A stretch of 64,000 bases of DNA from [Actinomadura] parvosata subsp. kistnae (GTDB lineage Bacteria > Actinomycetota > Actinomycetes > Streptosporangiales > Streptosporangiaceae). The notes below the pieces were generated by a model. The model was given only the letters and a program-made list of their open reading frames with translations. It ran no database searches and had not been told where the DNA came from. The stretch is taken from assembly GCF_900323885.1 (NCBI RefSeq), contig NZ_OOHJ01000015.1, positions 62,001-126,000 on the forward strand, given 5' to 3'. The translations under genes were made by a program, and so were the position numbers. Shown one piece after another: positions 36,389 through 46,927 of this stretch (position 1 is its first letter; every line of letters begins with the position of its first letter).

Positions 36389-37309
36389 GTGAGCGGCGAC
36401 GACCGCCAGAACGAAGAGGACCGCCAGAAAGAGCTGGCGCGGGAGCACAAGGAGCGGCAGGCGAAGCGCGCGGCCGAGCAGAGCGCCAAGGCAAGGCGGA
36501 ACACCTTCATCGGCGCGGCCGTGGCGGTCGTGGTGGTGGCGGGCGGCATCTTCGCCGCCACCACGCTGGTGGGCAACGACGGCGCGAGCAACGCGGCGGC
36601 TCAGCCGTCGGCCTCCGCGTCGGCCTCGGCCTCGCCCTCCGGCACGCCCGTCCTGCCGACGGCGCTGCCGAGCTCCACGCCCCGGAAGGCGAGCGACATC
36701 ACCTGCACGTACAAGCGGGACAACTCGGTCCCGCACAAGTTCGTGGGGCTGCCGCCGAAGAAGCCCAACATGAAGCTCTCGACGATGACGATCAAGACCA
36801 ACCACGGTGACATCGTCATCGACGTGGACCCGAACGCCACCCCGTGCTCGGTCAACTCGATGGCCTTCCTCGCCAAGAAGGGCTTCTACGAGGGCAACAA
36901 GTGCCACCGCCTGGCCAAGCCGGAGACCTCGGGCCTGTACCTGCTGCAGTGCGGTGACCCGCAGGCCAAGGCCGACGGCAAGAACAAGACCGACGGCCAG
37001 GGCAACGCCGGCTACGTCTTCGGGGACGAGGCCGTGGACGTCATGCCGTACAGCAGGGGCGTGGTCTTCCTGACCCAGCCGCTCGACGCGGCCGGGCAGA
37101 ACAGCAGCCAGTTCGCCATCTCCCTGTCGGACGAGAACACCCAGCTGGAGCAGGTGTACTCGGTGCTGGGCGTGGTGAAGTCCGGCCTGGAGATCATCGA
37201 CAAGGTGGCCGAGGGCGGCGTCATCGTCAACCCCGACGACATCACGGGCGACGGCGGCTCCACCGCGCCGAAGATCCCGATCATCATCAAGAAGGTCATC
37301 CTGAAGTAG
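36389..37309 (+). CDS. Membrane-anchored cyclophilin-type peptidyl-prolyl isomerase (copy 1)
   Basis: Isomerises proline peptide bonds in extracytoplasmic proteins. 306 residues from GTG 36389 (GAGAGG upstream). Highly charged cytoplasmic N-terminus (RQKELAREHKERQAKR), one transmembrane helix (about 40-60, IGAAVAVVVVAGGIFAATTL), a Ser/Ala/Pro linker, then the cyclophilin domain (about 130-306). The domain shows NHGDIVIDVDP, FLAKKGFYEGNKCHRL with the catalytic-region Arg, LLQCGDP, and SSQFAISLSD. Cys pairs (PCSVNS/KCHRL/LQCGD) may form disulfides outside the cell. A close paralogue lies at 41229-42110. Confidence 0.93.
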   Translation: MSGDDRQNEEDRQKELAREHKERQAKRAAEQSAKARRNTFIGAAVAVVVVAGGIFAATTLVGNDGASNAAAQPSASASASASPSGTPVLPTALPSSTPRKASDITCTYKRDNSVPHKFVGLPPKKPNMKLSTMTIKTNHGDIVIDVDPNATPCSVNSMAFLAKKGFYEGNKCHRLAKPETSGLYLLQCGDPQAKADGKNKTDGQGNAGYVFGDEAVDVMPYSRGVVFLTQPLDAAGQNSSQFAISLSDENTQLEQVYSVLGVVKSGLEIIDKVAEGGVIVNPDDITGDGGSTAPKIPIIIKKVILK

Positions 37310-37323
37310 GGGACCTCACGCGA

Positions 37324-37354
37324 AAGGGCCGGGGCGGTCACCGCCCCGGCCCTT
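37324..37354. terminator. Bidirectional terminator between cyclophilin gene and aspS
   Basis: Fourteen-base stem AAGGGCCGGGGCGG/CCGCCCCGGCCCTT with TCA loop and TT following on the plus strand; A-run on the other side serves the minus-strand aspS. Confidence 0.9.
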
Positions 37355-37367
37355 TTCGTCGTGGCCG

Positions 37368-39104
37368 TTACGCCTCGGTCTTCGGCTGGGCGTCGACGCC
37401 CGCCTCCTTGCGCTGGTCGGCCGTGATCGGCGTCGGCGCGCCCGTGAGCGGGTCGAAGCCGGAGGCCGTCTTCGGGAACGCGATCACGTCGCGGATCGAG
37501 TCACCGCCCGACAGCAGCATGCAGATCCGGTCCCAGCCGTAGGCGATGCCGCCGTGCGGGGGCGGGCCGTACTTGAACGCCTCCAGCAGGAAGCCGAACT
37601 TGCTCTCCGCCTCCTCCTTGGAGATGCCGAGCACGTCGAAGACGCGCTGCTGCATCTCGGCCCGGTGGATACGGATGGAGCCGCCGCCGATCTCCATGCC
37701 GTTGCAGACCATGTCGTAGGCGTAGGCCAGCGCCTCGCCCGGGTGGTCCTGGAAGTTGTCGGCCCACTCCGGCTTCGGGCCGGTGAACGGGTGGTGCACG
37801 GCCGTCCAGCCGCCCTCGCCGTCCTCCTCGAACATGGGGGCGTCGACCACCCACAGGAACGACCACTGCGACTCGTCGATGAGGCCGCAGCGCCGCCCGA
37901 TCTCCAGGCGGGCCGCGCCGAGCAGGTCGCGGGAGGCGTTGCGGGCGCCGGCGGCGAAGAAGATCGCGTCGCCCGGCTTGGCGCCGACCTTCTCGGCCAG
38001 CCCGGACAGCTCCTGCTCCGACAGGTTCTTGGCGACGGGGCCGCCGAGCGTGCCGTCCTCCTGCACCAGCACGTACGCCAGGCCCTTGGCGCCGCGCGAG
38101 CGCGCCCACTCCTGCCAGCCGTCGAGCTCCTTGCGGGTCTGCGAGGCCCCGCCGGGCATGACGACGGCGCCCACGTAGTCGGCCTGGAAGACCCGGAACG
38201 AGGTGCTGGAGAAGTATTCGGTCATCTCGACGAGCTCCTGGCCGAAGCGCAGGTCGGGCTTGTCGGAGCCGTAGCGGGCCATCGCGTCGGCGTAGGTCAT
38301 GCGCGGCAGCGGGGTCGGCAGCTCGTAGCCGACGATCTCCTTCCACAGCCGGCCGATCAGCTTCTCGCCGACCGCGATGACGTCCTCCTGGTCCACGAAG
38401 GACATCTCGACGTCGATCTGGGTGAACTCCGGCTGCCGGTCGGCCCGCAGGTCCTCGTCGCGGTAGCACTTGGCGAGCTGGTAGTAGCGCTCCAGCCCGG
38501 CCACCTGGAGGAGCTGCTTGAACAGCTGCGGCGACTGCGGCAGCGCGTACCAGTTGCCGGGCTGCAGGCGCACCGGCACCAGGAAGTCGCGGGCGCCCTC
38601 GGGCGTGGAGCGGGTCAGCGTCGGCGTCTCGACGTAGACGAAGCCGAGCTCGTGCATCACCTCGTTGGCCAGGTAGGTGGCCTTGGAGCGGGTGCGCATC
38701 GCGTTGGCGACCTGCTGGCGGCGGATGTCGAGGTAGCGGTACTTCAGCCGCGCCTCCTCCGAGACGCCCACGTTGCCCTCGATCGGGAACGGCAGCGGCG
38801 CGGACTCGCTCAGCACCTCGACCCGCTCGGCCACCACCTCGATCGCGCCCGTCGGCAGGTCGGGGTTCTCGTTGCCCTCGGGCCGCACCCTGACCTGGCC
38901 GACGACCTGCACGCAGTATTCGGCGCGCAGGTCGTGGGCGTGGTCCTCCTCGCGGAAGACCACCTGCGCCGAGCCGGAGGCGTCACGCAGGTCGATGAAG
39001 ACGACGCCGCCGTGGTCACGGCGGCGGGCCACCCATCCTGCGAGCGTCACCTGCTGCCCGGCGTGCTCCTCACGGAGCGACCCGGCGGTATGCGTGCGGA
39101 TCAC
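37368..39104 (-). CDS. aspS: Aspartate-tRNA ligase (probably non-discriminating type)
   Basis: 578 residues. N-terminal OB-fold anticodon-binding domain ([19 protein letters not shown]), class II core with [26 protein letters not shown], motif 2 [18 protein letters not shown], the GAD insertion domain, and motif 3 [14 protein letters not shown]. Bacterial type with GAD domain. Actinobacterial genomes often lack AsnRS/GlnRS, in which case AspRS also charges tRNA-Asn; this window does not settle it. Downstream of hisS on the same strand. Confidence 0.97.
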   Translation of the reverse strand: MIRTHTAGSLREEHAGQQVTLAGWVARRRDHGGVVFIDLRDASGSAQVVFREEDHAHDLRAEYCVQVVGQVRVRPEGNENPDLPTGAIEVVAERVEVLSESAPLPFPIEGNVGVSEEARLKYRYLDIRRQQVANAMRTRSKATYLANEVMHELGFVYVETPTLTRSTPEGARDFLVPVRLQPGNWYALPQSPQLFKQLLQVAGLERYYQLAKCYRDEDLRADRQPEFTQIDVEMSFVDQEDVIAVGEKLIGRLWKEIVGYELPTPLPRMTYADAMARYGSDKPDLRFGQELVEMTEYFSSTSFRVFQADYVGAVVMPGGASQTRKELDGWQEWARSRGAKGLAYVLVQEDGTLGGPVAKNLSEQELSGLAEKVGAKPGDAIFFAAGARNASRDLLGAARLEIGRRCGLIDESQWSFLWVVDAPMFEEDGEGGWTAVHHPFTGPKPEWADNFQDHPGEALAYAYDMVCNGMEIGGGSIRIHRAEMQQRVFDVLGISKEEAESKFGFLLEAFKYGPPPHGGIAYGWDRICMLLSGGDSIRDVIAFPKTASGFDPLTGAPTPITADQRKEAGVDAQPKTEA

Positions 39105-39147
39105 TGCACAATCCCTTCGTACGGATAGGCGAAGGAGGGGGAGCCGG

Positions 39148-40410
39148 TCACTGCACCTTCTCCTTCAAGACGTCGACGACCTGGGCCAGCGGCACCTCGG
39201 TCTGCTCGGCGGTGGCCAGGTCCTTCACTTGTACGGCCTCGGCCGCGAGGTCGCGCTCGCCCAGGATCAGCGCGAAGCGGGCGCCGGAACGGTCGGCCCC
39301 CTTCATCGCCCCCTTGAGCCCCTTGCCGCCGAAGGCCAGGTCGGCGCTGACGCCCGCCTCGCGCAGCTCGTCGACGAGCAGGAACATGCGGCGGCGCGCG
39401 TCGTCACCCAGCGGGACACCGTACACCTGGACACGTCGCGGCGCGGTGTCGTCGCCGAGCAACCCCTCGGCCTCCATGGCGAGGAACGTGCGGTCGACGC
39501 CGAGCGCCCATCCGACGCTGGGCAGGGGCGGGCCGTCGAGCATCTCGCTGAGGCCGTCGTAGCGCCCGCCGCCGCCCACGGCCGACTGGGAGCCGAGCCC
39601 GTCGTGCACGAACTCGAAGGTGGTGCGCGTGTAGTAGTCGAGCCCGCGCACCAGGCGCGGGTCGTCCTCGAAGGTGACCCCTGAGGCCGTCAGCAGGGCG
39701 CGGACCTCCTCGTGGTAGGCCCGGCAGTCGGCGCACAGGTGGTCGACGACCAGCGGCGCGCCGGCGAGCTGGGCCTGCACCTCGGGCCGCTTGTCGTCGA
39801 GGACCCGCAGCGGGTTGATCTCGATGCGCGCCCGGGTGTCGTCGTCGAGGTCGAGCCCGCGCAGGAACTCCTGCAGCGCCGCCCGGTAGGCGGGCCGGCA
39901 GTTCTTGTCGCCGAGGCTGTTGAGCAGCAGCCGGACCTGCTTGAGGTCGAGCGAGGCGAACCCGCGGGCGCCCAGCACGATCAGCTCGGCGTCGAGCGCC
40001 GGGTCCTCGGCGCCGAGCGCCTCGGCCCCGACCTGCCAGAAGTGGCGGTAGCGGCCCTTCTGGGAGCGCTCGTAGCGGAACTGGCTGCCGGAGTACCACA
40101 CCTTGACCGGGAGCTGGCCGTTGTGCAGGTTGTGCTGCAGCACCGCGCGCACGACCGGGGCCGTGCCCTCGGGGCGCAGGGTCAGGGAGCGGCCCGCCTT
40201 GTCGGGGAAGGTGTACATCTCCTTGGAGACGATGTCGGTCGACTCGCCTACGCCCCTGGCGAACAGTTGTGTGTCTTCGAAGACAGGCGTCTCGATGTAG
40301 CCGTAGCCCGCCCGGCGCAGCGGCGCGGCCAGGGCCTCGCGCACGGCGAGGACCCGCTCGGAGCGGGGCGGCAGCCAGTCGAAGGTGCCCTTGGGTGCTT
40401 GGAAGCTCAT
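39148..40410 (-). CDS. hisS: Histidine-tRNA ligase
   Basis: 420 residues. Class II synthetase: motif 1 region [18 protein letters not shown], motif 2 [17 protein letters not shown] and [19 protein letters not shown], HisA motif [15 protein letters not shown] and motif 3 [11 protein letters not shown], then the C-terminal anticodon-binding domain. Its ATG shares a base with the stop of the upstream metallo-hydrolase (TAATG), so it is translationally coupled to it. Precedes aspS by 43 bases. Confidence 0.97.
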   Translation of the reverse strand: MSFQAPKGTFDWLPPRSERVLAVREALAAPLRRAGYGYIETPVFEDTQLFARGVGESTDIVSKEMYTFPDKAGRSLTLRPEGTAPVVRAVLQHNLHNGQLPVKVWYSGSQFRYERSQKGRYRHFWQVGAEALGAEDPALDAELIVLGARGFASLDLKQVRLLLNSLGDKNCRPAYRAALQEFLRGLDLDDDTRARIEINPLRVLDDKRPEVQAQLAGAPLVVDHLCADCRAYHEEVRALLTASGVTFEDDPRLVRGLDYYTRTTFEFVHDGLGSQSAVGGGGRYDGLSEMLDGPPLPSVGWALGVDRTFLAMEAEGLLGDDTAPRRVQVYGVPLGDDARRRMFLLVDELREAGVSADLAFGGKGLKGAMKGADRSGARFALILGERDLAAEAVQVKDLATAEQTEVPLAQVVDVLKEKVQ

Positions 40411-41090
40411 TAGATCCCTCGTGTGGGACCGGCGTGCGGCGCTGCTTCCTTCAGGTATGGGTTGGTCGCGCGCTCGCGGCCGATCGTGGTCTGTGGTCCG
40501 TGGCCCGGCAGGACGACCGTATCGTCAGGCAGCGGCAGACACTTGGTAGCCAGGCTGCGCAGGATCGTCGGATAGTCGCCGCCGGGAAGGTCGGAGCGGC
40601 CGATGGAGCCGGCGAACAGCAGGTCGCCCGAGAACATGATCTCGTCGCCGGGCAGCCGGAAGCTCACCGACCCCCTGGTATGGCCGGGCGTGTGGTCGAC
40701 CACGAACTCCAGGCCGGCGAGCGGCAGCACGGCGCCGTCGGACAGCTCGCGCACGTCGTCGGGCTCGCTCAGCGTGATGCCGCCGAACAGCGAGGCGCTG
40801 GTGTCGGACCAGCCCGCGGCGGGGTCGCTCAGCAGGTGGCGGTCGTCGGGGTGGATCCACGCGGGCACGTCGCGCGCGCCGCACACGGGGGCCACCGACC
40901 AGACGTGGTCGAGGTGGCCGTGGGTGAGCAGGACCGCCACGGGCTTGAGGCGGTGCTCGCGCAGCAGCTCGTCGACGCCGTCGGTCGCGTCCTGACCTGG
41001 ATCGACGATCACGCACTCCTCGCCGGCCGCGGGCGCGACGACGTAACAATTGGTCTGGAAGGCCCCTGCGGGGAAGCCTGCGATGAGCAT
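40410..41090 (-). CDS. Metallo-beta-lactamase-fold hydrolase (glyoxalase II-like)
   Basis: 226 residues from ATG 41090. Zinc motif THGHLDHVW (HxHxDH), later H in [11 protein letters not shown] in [13 protein letters not shown] and H in LPGHGPQTT complete the two-metal site. The [11 protein letters not shown] segment is typical of the glyoxalase-II/persulfide-dioxygenase-like hydrolases linked with hisS in actinobacteria. Substrate is probably a thioester (inference). Much longer in-frame extensions upstream are antisense to the cyclophilin gene and rejected. Confidence 0.9.
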   Translation of the reverse strand: MLIAGFPAGAFQTNCYVVAPAAGEECVIVDPGQDATDGVDELLREHRLKPVAVLLTHGHLDHVWSVAPVCGARDVPAWIHPDDRHLLSDPAAGWSDTSASLFGGITLSEPDDVRELSDGAVLPLAGLEFVVDHTPGHTRGSVSFRLPGDEIMFSGDLLFAGSIGRSDLPGGDYPTILRSLATKCLPLPDDTVVLPGHGPQTTIGRERATNPYLKEAAPHAGPTRGI

Positions 41091-41228
41091 CTGCCTCAGG
41101 TGATCTCGTCGAAAAGCCAATGGGAATGTAACCGAAGGGTACCGGTGCGGGTCGCCGGGCTGCGAATCATTACCCGTTGGCCGATACGATTCGCCCACCT
41201 CAGTTGATTGACTATGGGAGGCAAAGCG

Positions 41229-42110
41229 GTGGCCACGGGGAAGGACCGGCAGAAGCAGCTGGCACGCGAGCACTACGAGCGGCAGATGCAGCGCCGCATC
41301 GAGCGCGAGCAGAAGGCCAAGCGCACGGCGATCATCGGCTCCACCGTGGGCGTGGTGATCGTGGTCGGCGGCATCGTGGCCGCGGTCGCGCTGCTCGGCG
41401 GCAACGACACGGGCACCGAGGCGGCCGCCTCGCCGTCGGCCGCGGCGACGCCGGCCGACACCGCCCAGGCGTCGGCGAGCACGGGCCCCAAGCCGTACGA
41501 CGCCAAGACCGGCACGTGCGACTACGTCAAGGACACCTCCGGCGGCACGGTCAAGGACGTCGGGATGCCGCCGACCAAGGTCAAGACCGAGCCCGCCACG
41601 AAGACGATGACGTTCAAGACGAACCTGGGCGACATCGTGGTCGAGCTGAACAACGCCAAGGCGCCGTGCACGACCAACTCGCTGGAGTTCCTGGCGAAGA
41701 AGAACTATTACGACGGCAGCAAGTGCCACCGGCTCGGCAGCGACCAGTTCCCGATGCTGCAGTGCGGCGACCCGACCGCCAAGGCCGACGGCAAGAGCCA
41801 GACCGACGGCCAGGGCGGCCCCGGCTACGTGATGGCCGAGGAGAACCTCCAGGGCGCCCAGTACAAGCGCGGCGTGATGGCCATGGCCAAAACGAACGCA
41901 CCCGGCAGCACCGGCAGCCAGTTCTTCCTCGTTTACGGGGACATCGGGCTCACCCCGGATTACACGCCGGTGGGTACGATCACCAAGGGGCTCGACATCC
42001 TGGACAAGGTGAACAAAGCAGGCAACATCCCTGGCGCCATGGGAGATGGGACGGGAGCACCAAAGCAAACCGTCGAAATCAAAGACGTGACAATCGCCGG
42101 CAAGAGCTGA
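41229..42110 (+). CDS. Membrane-anchored cyclophilin-type peptidyl-prolyl isomerase (copy 2)
   Basis: 293 residues from GTG 41229 (GGGAGG seven bases upstream). Same plan as copy 1: basic/acidic N-terminus (DRQKQLAREHYERQ), transmembrane helix (about 42-62), Ala/Ser linker and cyclophilin domain with FKTNLGDIVVELNN, KCHRLGSDQFPMLQCGDP and GSQFFLVYGD. The catalytic-region Arg and both Cys blocks are shared with copy 1; the VYGD strand is closer to classical cyclophilins than copy 1's ISLSD. Divergent from the hydrolase-hisS-aspS operon. Confidence 0.94.
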   Translation: MATGKDRQKQLAREHYERQMQRRIEREQKAKRTAIIGSTVGVVIVVGGIVAAVALLGGNDTGTEAAASPSAAATPADTAQASASTGPKPYDAKTGTCDYVKDTSGGTVKDVGMPPTKVKTEPATKTMTFKTNLGDIVVELNNAKAPCTTNSLEFLAKKNYYDGSKCHRLGSDQFPMLQCGDPTAKADGKSQTDGQGGPGYVMAEENLQGAQYKRGVMAMAKTNAPGSTGSQFFLVYGDIGLTPDYTPVGTITKGLDILDKVNKAGNIPGAMGDGTGAPKQTVEIKDVTIAGKS

Positions 42111-42172
42111 CGTAATACAAACTAGGGGCGAAGTAGTCCCGAAGGGTCTGATGGATAGTGCGGGAGGACACG

Positions 42173-43402
42173 GTGAGCACCGACCCGTGGGGCCGGGTAG
42201 ACGACGACGGCACCGTCTACGTGCGTACGGCTGAGGGAGAGCGGGCCGTCGGCTCCTGGCAGGCCGGTGAACCCGAAGAGGCACTGGCCTACTTCCATCG
42301 CAAGTACGACGAGCTGGCCGGCCAGGTACAGCTGCTCGAACAGCGGGTCAGGGGCACCGATCTGGCCCCGGCGCAGGCCGAGGCGAGCATCACCAAGCTG
42401 CGCGAGGCCGTCTCCGAAGCGCACGCCATCGGAGACCTCGACGCGCTGACGCGGCGCCTCGACGGCCTGACCGAGCTCGTCGCACAGCGCCGCGAGGAGG
42501 TCAAGGCCGCCCGCGAGCAGGCGCGGGCCGAGGCCAGGGCGGTCAAGGAGCGCATCGTCGCCGAGGCCGAGCGCATCGCCGACGAGACCACCCACTGGAA
42601 GTCGGGCGGCGAACGGCTGCGCCAGCTCGTCGAGGAGTGGAAGGCCGCCGACCGCATCGACCGGGTCACCGAGGCCGCGCTGTGGAAGCGGCTGTCGGCC
42701 GCGCGCACGGCGTTCGCCAAGCGGCGCAAGGCGTACTTCGCGGGGCTGGACGAGCAGCGCGAGGGCGTCCGGGCCGAGAAGGAGCGCATCGTCGCCGAGG
42801 CCGAGGCCATCGCCGACTCCACCGACTGGGGCCAGACCGCGGCGATCTACCGCGAGCTGATGCAGCAGTGGAAGAACGCGGGCCGCGCCTCCCGGGAGGC
42901 CGAGGACGAGCTGTGGGCGCGCTTCAAGGCCGCCCAGGACCAGTTCTTCCAGGCCCGTTCGGCGGTGTTCGCCGAGCGTGACGCCTCACTGGCCGCCAAC
43001 GCGGAGGTCAAGGAGGAGCTGCTGGCCGAGGCCGAGAAGATCCTGCCGGTCACCGACGTCCGCACGGCCAGGGCCGCGCTGCGGCACATCCTGGAGCGCT
43101 GGGAGGCCGCCGGGCCGGTGCCGCGCGAGCAGCGCGACCGGCTGGAGGGCGGGCTGCGCAAGGTCGACGAGGCCGTGCGCAAGGCCGAGGACGCCGAGTG
43201 GAAGCGCTCCAACCCCGAGGCCAGGGCCCGCGCCCAGAGCACGGTGGACCAGCTGCGCACCTCGATCGAGCAGCTGGAGAAGCGGCTGTCCAAGGCGCAG
43301 GCCGCCGGGCGGGCGAAGGACGTCAAGGAGGCCGAGGAGGCCCTGATCGCCCGCCGTTCGTGGCTGGCGGAGGCCGAGCGCACCCTCACCGAGTTCAGCT
43401 GA
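42173..43402 (+). CDS. DUF349 coiled-coil protein
   Basis: 409 residues from GTG 42173 (GGGAGG five bases upstream). N-terminal WGRVDDDGTVYVRTAEGERAVGS domain followed by a long helical region with repeated DUF349 units (EEWKAADRIDRVTEAALWKR, QQWKNAGRASREAEDELWAR, ERWEAAGPVPREQRDRLEGG), each holding W-x4-A/G-Arg-x6-L/W. Related to the E. coli RNA-binding/stress protein family; function in actinobacteria unknown, sometimes tied to relA by location as here. A 19-bp tandem repeat covers its stop codon. Confidence 0.9.
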   Translation: MSTDPWGRVDDDGTVYVRTAEGERAVGSWQAGEPEEALAYFHRKYDELAGQVQLLEQRVRGTDLAPAQAEASITKLREAVSEAHAIGDLDALTRRLDGLTELVAQRREEVKAAREQARAEARAVKERIVAEAERIADETTHWKSGGERLRQLVEEWKAADRIDRVTEAALWKRLSAARTAFAKRRKAYFAGLDEQREGVRAEKERIVAEAEAIADSTDWGQTAAIYRELMQQWKNAGRASREAEDELWARFKAAQDQFFQARSAVFAERDASLAANAEVKEELLAEAEKILPVTDVRTARAALRHILERWEAAGPVPREQRDRLEGGLRKVDEAVRKAEDAEWKRSNPEARARAQSTVDQLRTSIEQLEKRLSKAQAAGRAKDVKEAEEALIARRSWLAEAERTLTEFS

Positions 43403-43444
43403 GCGCACCGAGCTCAGCTGGAGGCACCGAGTTCAGCTGAGCGC
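43388..43444 (+). repeat. Three tandem 19-bp repeats across a stop codon
   Basis: ACCGAGTTCAGCTGAGCGC at 43388-43406, a 4-mismatch copy at 43407-43425 and an exact copy at 43426-43444. The first copy encodes the DUF349 C-terminus (TEFS) and its TGA. Confidence 0.92.
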
Positions 43445-43511
43445 TTCCCCCGGGTCGCCGTCGTTCGGATCGGGCGGCGCGCGACGGGGCCCGGGACCTA
43501 GGCTGACGGGC

Positions 43512-44603
43512 ATGGATCCCGTCACGGCCGCGCGCGCCTTCGTCGAAGAGCTCTTCCCCGGCGCCCTGTACGCCTACGTCGGCGGCAGCGTGCTCACGGG
43601 GCGCCGCACCGGCGCCTGCGGCCTCGACGTCGTGGTGGTGCTCGACGGCCTGCCGGCGCCGTACCGCGAGTCGCTGCGCTGGCGCGAGTGGCCGGTGGAG
43701 CTGTTCGTGCACAGCGAGACCAGCCTGGCCGCCTACATCGAGCACGACTTCGAGCGGCGGCGGCCCGCCCTGCCGCGCATCTGCGCCGACGGCGCCGTGG
43801 TGACCGACCGCACCGGCGGCCGGGCCAGCGACCTGCAGAACACCTTGTCCGAGCGCCTCGCGGCCGGCCCGTCCGACCTCACCCAGGGACAGGCCGAGCG
43901 GTTCAGGTACGTGCTGTCGGACCTGCTCGACGACCTCGCCGACGCCGCCGATCCGGGCGAGCGGGCGTTCATCGGCTGGGAGGTCGTCCAGGCGACCGCC
44001 AGGACGGCGCTCGGCGTGGGGCGGGCGTGGCAGGGCAGCGGCAAGTGGCTGCTGCGCGAGCTGCGCGCCCACGATGCCCCGCTGGCCGATGAGCTGCTGG
44101 CCGCCCGCGACGACCCCGCCAGGCTGGCCGCGGTGGCCACGGACGTCCTTGAGCGGGCCGGAGGACGCCTCTGGGAGGGCTACCGGGCCCAGGGGGATCC
44201 CTTCCACCAGCCCCTGCGTCACGTGCCCTCAGGGGCGCTCTCCGGCGAAACGGCACAAAGCGGTGGGATGCGGCGGCTGGCCGCCATCAGCGGCGCCACC
44301 ACCGGCTCCTCCCGGCTGTGGATGGGGCAGACGCACGTCGCCGCCGCCACCCGCTCCTCCGACCACCACCACGGCGCCTCCGAGACGGCCATCTACGTGG
44401 TCAGCGGGCGGCCGTCGTTCGTGTTCCTGGAGGACGACAAGGAGGTGCGCATCGACGCCGGGCCCGGCGACTACGTGTTCGTGCCGCCGTACGTGCCGCA
44501 CCGCGAGGAGAACCCCGACCCCTCACAGGAGGCGGTCGTGGTGATCGCGCGCAGCACGCAGGAGGCCATCGTGGTCAACCTGCCGGACCTGCGCCAGCAC
44601 TGA
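43512..44603 (+). CDS. Nucleotidyltransferase-cupin fusion protein
   Basis: 363 residues with two unrelated domains. Residues 1-235 look like an aminoglycoside-nucleotidyltransferase-type protein: GGSVLTG (24-30) then GACGLDVVVVL, and an all-helical C-terminal part (LSDLLDDLADAADPGERAFIGWEVVQATART). The usual SDxD metal pair is GLD here, so the first catalytic Asp is Gly37. Residues 238-350 are a single cupin: SSDHHHGASETAIYVVSG, PGDYVFVPPYVPHREENP, with metal-binding His285-287, Glu291 and His330. I know both domains as separate proteins; the junction near 44215 has no internal stop. Either a genuine fusion or two former neighbouring genes joined. It lies between the DUF349 gene and convergent relA. 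Confidence 0.8.
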   Translation: MDPVTAARAFVEELFPGALYAYVGGSVLTGRRTGACGLDVVVVLDGLPAPYRESLRWREWPVELFVHSETSLAAYIEHDFERRRPALPRICADGAVVTDRTGGRASDLQNTLSERLAAGPSDLTQGQAERFRYVLSDLLDDLADAADPGERAFIGWEVVQATARTALGVGRAWQGSGKWLLRELRAHDAPLADELLAARDDPARLAAVATDVLERAGGRLWEGYRAQGDPFHQPLRHVPSGALSGETAQSGGMRRLAAISGATTGSSRLWMGQTHVAAATRSSDHHHGASETAIYVVSGRPSFVFLEDDKEVRIDAGPGDYVFVPPYVPHREENPDPSQEAVVVIARSTQEAIVVNLPDLRQH

Positions 44604-44635
44604 GCTCAACTGCCCGGCCTGCGCCGGCACTGAGC

Positions 44636-46927
44636 TCAGCTGCCGGCGCCGCTCACCCGGTAGACGTCGAACACGCCCTGGATGCTGCGCACCGCCTTGA
44701 GCACGTGGCCCAGATGCTTCGGATCGCCCATCTCGAACGTGAACTTGCTGATCGCCACCCGGTCGCGCGACGTCGTCACCGAAGCGCTCAGGATGTTGAC
44801 GTGCTGGTCCGACAGCGTACGGGTGACGTCGGACAGCAGCCGCGGCCGGTCGAGCGCCTCCACCTGGATCGCCACCAGGAACACGCTGTCGTCGCTCGGC
44901 GACCAGCTCACCTCCACCAGGCGGTCGGGCTGCGACTTGAGCTGCTGCACGTTCGTGCAGTCGGCCCGGTGCACCGACACGCCGTGGCCCCTGGTGACGA
45001 AACCGACGATCTCGTCGCCGGGCACCGGGGTGCAGCACTTCGACAGGCGTACCCACACGTCGGCGTCGCCCGCCACCACCACGCCCGCGCCGCCACCGCC
45101 ACGGGGACGGCCGCGCAGCCGCGTCGGCAGCGAGGTCTCGGCGATGTCCTCCTCGGCGCTGTCGACGCCGCCGATCGAGGCCACCAGCTTCTGCACGACC
45201 GCCTGGGCCGCGATGTGGCCCTCGCCGACGGCCGCGTACAGGGCCGACACGTCGGGATAACGCAAGTCGCGGGCCAGCGCCAGCAGCGCCTCGCCCGACA
45301 TCAGCCGCTGCAGCGGCAGGCCCTGCTTGCGCATGGCCCGGCCGATGGCCTCCTTGCCCGCCTCGATCGCGGTCTCGCGGCGCTCCTTGGAGAACCACTG
45401 ACGGATCTTGTTGCGGGCCCGGCCCGACTTGACGAACTTCAGCCAGTCGCGCGACGGCCCCGCGTCGGGCGACTTGGAGGTGAAGATCTCCACCGTGTCG
45501 CCGTTGCCGAGCCGCGACTCCAGCGGCACCAGCCGCCCGTTGACCCGGGCGCCGATGCAGCGGTGACCCACCTCCGTGTGCACCGCGTACGCGAAGTCGA
45601 CCGGCGTGGCCCCCTCGGGCAGGGCGATGACCTGGCCCTTCGGGGTGAACACGTACACCTCGGAGACCGACAGGTCGAACCGCAGCGACTCCAGGAACTC
45701 GCCCGGGTCGGAGGTCTCCTTCTGCCAGTCGAGGAGCTGGCGCAGCCAGGCCATGTCGCTGCCCGGCTTGACCTTGCCCGTGGGGCCGGGGGCGCCGACC
45801 TCCTCCTTGTACTTCCAGTGCGCGGCCACGCCGTACTCGGCCCTGTGGTGCATCGCGTGGGTGCGGATCTGCAGCTCCACCGGCTTGCCCTCAGGACCGA
45901 TCACCGTGGTGTGCAGCGACTGGTACATGTTGAACTTGGGCATCGCGATGTAGTCCTTGAACCGGCCCGGCACCGGGTTCCACCTGGCGTGGATGGTGCC
46001 GAGCGCGGCGTAGCAGTCGCGCACGCTGTCGACGAGGACCCGGATGCCCACCAGGTCGTAGATGTCGTCGAACGCGACATCCCTGGCGATCATCTTCTGG
46101 TAGACCGAGTAGTAGTGCTTCGGCCGGCCCTTCACCACCGCGCGGATCTTCGCCTCGCGCAGGTCGCCGTGGACCTTCTCGATGACCTCCTGGAGGAACA
46201 GGTCTCTGCGCGGCGCCCGCTCCGAGACCATGCGGGCGATCTCGTCGTACCGCTTGGGGTAGAGCATGGCGAACGCGAGGTCCTCCAGCTCCCACTTGAT
46301 CGTGTTCATGCCCAGGCGGTGCGCCAGCGGCGCGAAGATCTCCAGCACCTCGCGCGACTTCTGGTGCCGCTTGTGCTCCGGCAGGTACCGCATGGTGCGC
46401 ATGTTGTGCAGGCGGTCGGCCAGTTTGATGATCAGTACGCGGATGTCGCGCGACATGGCCACGACCATCTTGCGCACGGTCTCGGCCTGGGCCGCGTCGC
46501 CGAACTTGACCTTGTCGAGCTTGGTGACGCCGTCGACCAGGGAGCCGATCGTGTCGCCGAAGTCGGCGCGCAGCTCGTCGAGGCTGTAGGCGGTGTCCTC
46601 GACCGTGTCGTGCAGCAGCGCCGCGCACAACGTCTCGTCGTCGGTGCCCAGCTCGGCCAGGATCGTCGCCACCGCCAGCGGATGCGTGATGTACGGGTCG
46701 CCCGACTTCCGCTTCTGGTCACGATGATGGTAGGCGGCCACGTCGTAGGCGCGCTCGATCAGCCGCAGGTCAGCCTTCGGATGGGTCGCCCTGACCGTGC
46801 GGAAAAGCGGCTCCAGCACCGGGTTCATGGCCCCACCCCCAAACCGCCTTCGGCGCACCGCCGGCACGCCCGGCGTCTCGGCATTGCCTGAGTCGGCTAC
46901 CTCGGGCACGACCACTTCACGGGGCAC
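44636..46927 (-). CDS. relA: Bifunctional (p)ppGpp synthetase/hydrolase
   Basis: Stringent-response enzyme of the long RSH family, 763 residues. HD hydrolase domain: [20 protein letters not shown] and the metal His-Asp at 106-107 in [11 protein letters not shown]. Synthetase domain with [13 protein letters not shown] and [21 protein letters not shown] domain [19 protein letters not shown], helical/zinc-finger region with [19 protein letters not shown], and C-terminal ACT domain. HD residues are intact, so both synthesis and hydrolysis are likely (Rel type). Met34 (46828) is a possible alternative start. Downstream of apt, the common actinobacterial apt-relA order. Confidence 0.96.
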   Translation of the reverse strand: MPREVVVPEVADSGNAETPGVPAVRRRRFGGGAMNPVLEPLFRTVRATHPKADLRLIERAYDVAAYHHRDQKRKSGDPYITHPLAVATILAELGTDDETLCAALLHDTVEDTAYSLDELRADFGDTIGSLVDGVTKLDKVKFGDAAQAETVRKMVVAMSRDIRVLIIKLADRLHNMRTMRYLPEHKRHQKSREVLEIFAPLAHRLGMNTIKWELEDLAFAMLYPKRYDEIARMVSERAPRRDLFLQEVIEKVHGDLREAKIRAVVKGRPKHYYSVYQKMIARDVAFDDIYDLVGIRVLVDSVRDCYAALGTIHARWNPVPGRFKDYIAMPKFNMYQSLHTTVIGPEGKPVELQIRTHAMHHRAEYGVAAHWKYKEEVGAPGPTGKVKPGSDMAWLRQLLDWQKETSDPGEFLESLRFDLSVSEVYVFTPKGQVIALPEGATPVDFAYAVHTEVGHRCIGARVNGRLVPLESRLGNGDTVEIFTSKSPDAGPSRDWLKFVKSGRARNKIRQWFSKERRETAIEAGKEAIGRAMRKQGLPLQRLMSGEALLALARDLRYPDVSALYAAVGEGHIAAQAVVQKLVASIGGVDSAEEDIAETSLPTRLRGRPRGGGGAGVVVAGDADVWVRLSKCCTPVPGDEIVGFVTRGHGVSVHRADCTNVQQLKSQPDRLVEVSWSPSDDSVFLVAIQVEALDRPRLLSDVTRTLSDQHVNILSASVTTSRDRVAISKFTFEMGDPKHLGHVLKAVRSIQGVFDVYRVSGAGS

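Noticed and set aside
41091..42284. Very long N-terminal extension of the metallo-hydrolase
   Set aside because: Antisense to the cyclophilin gene; ATG 41090 gives a normal family length.
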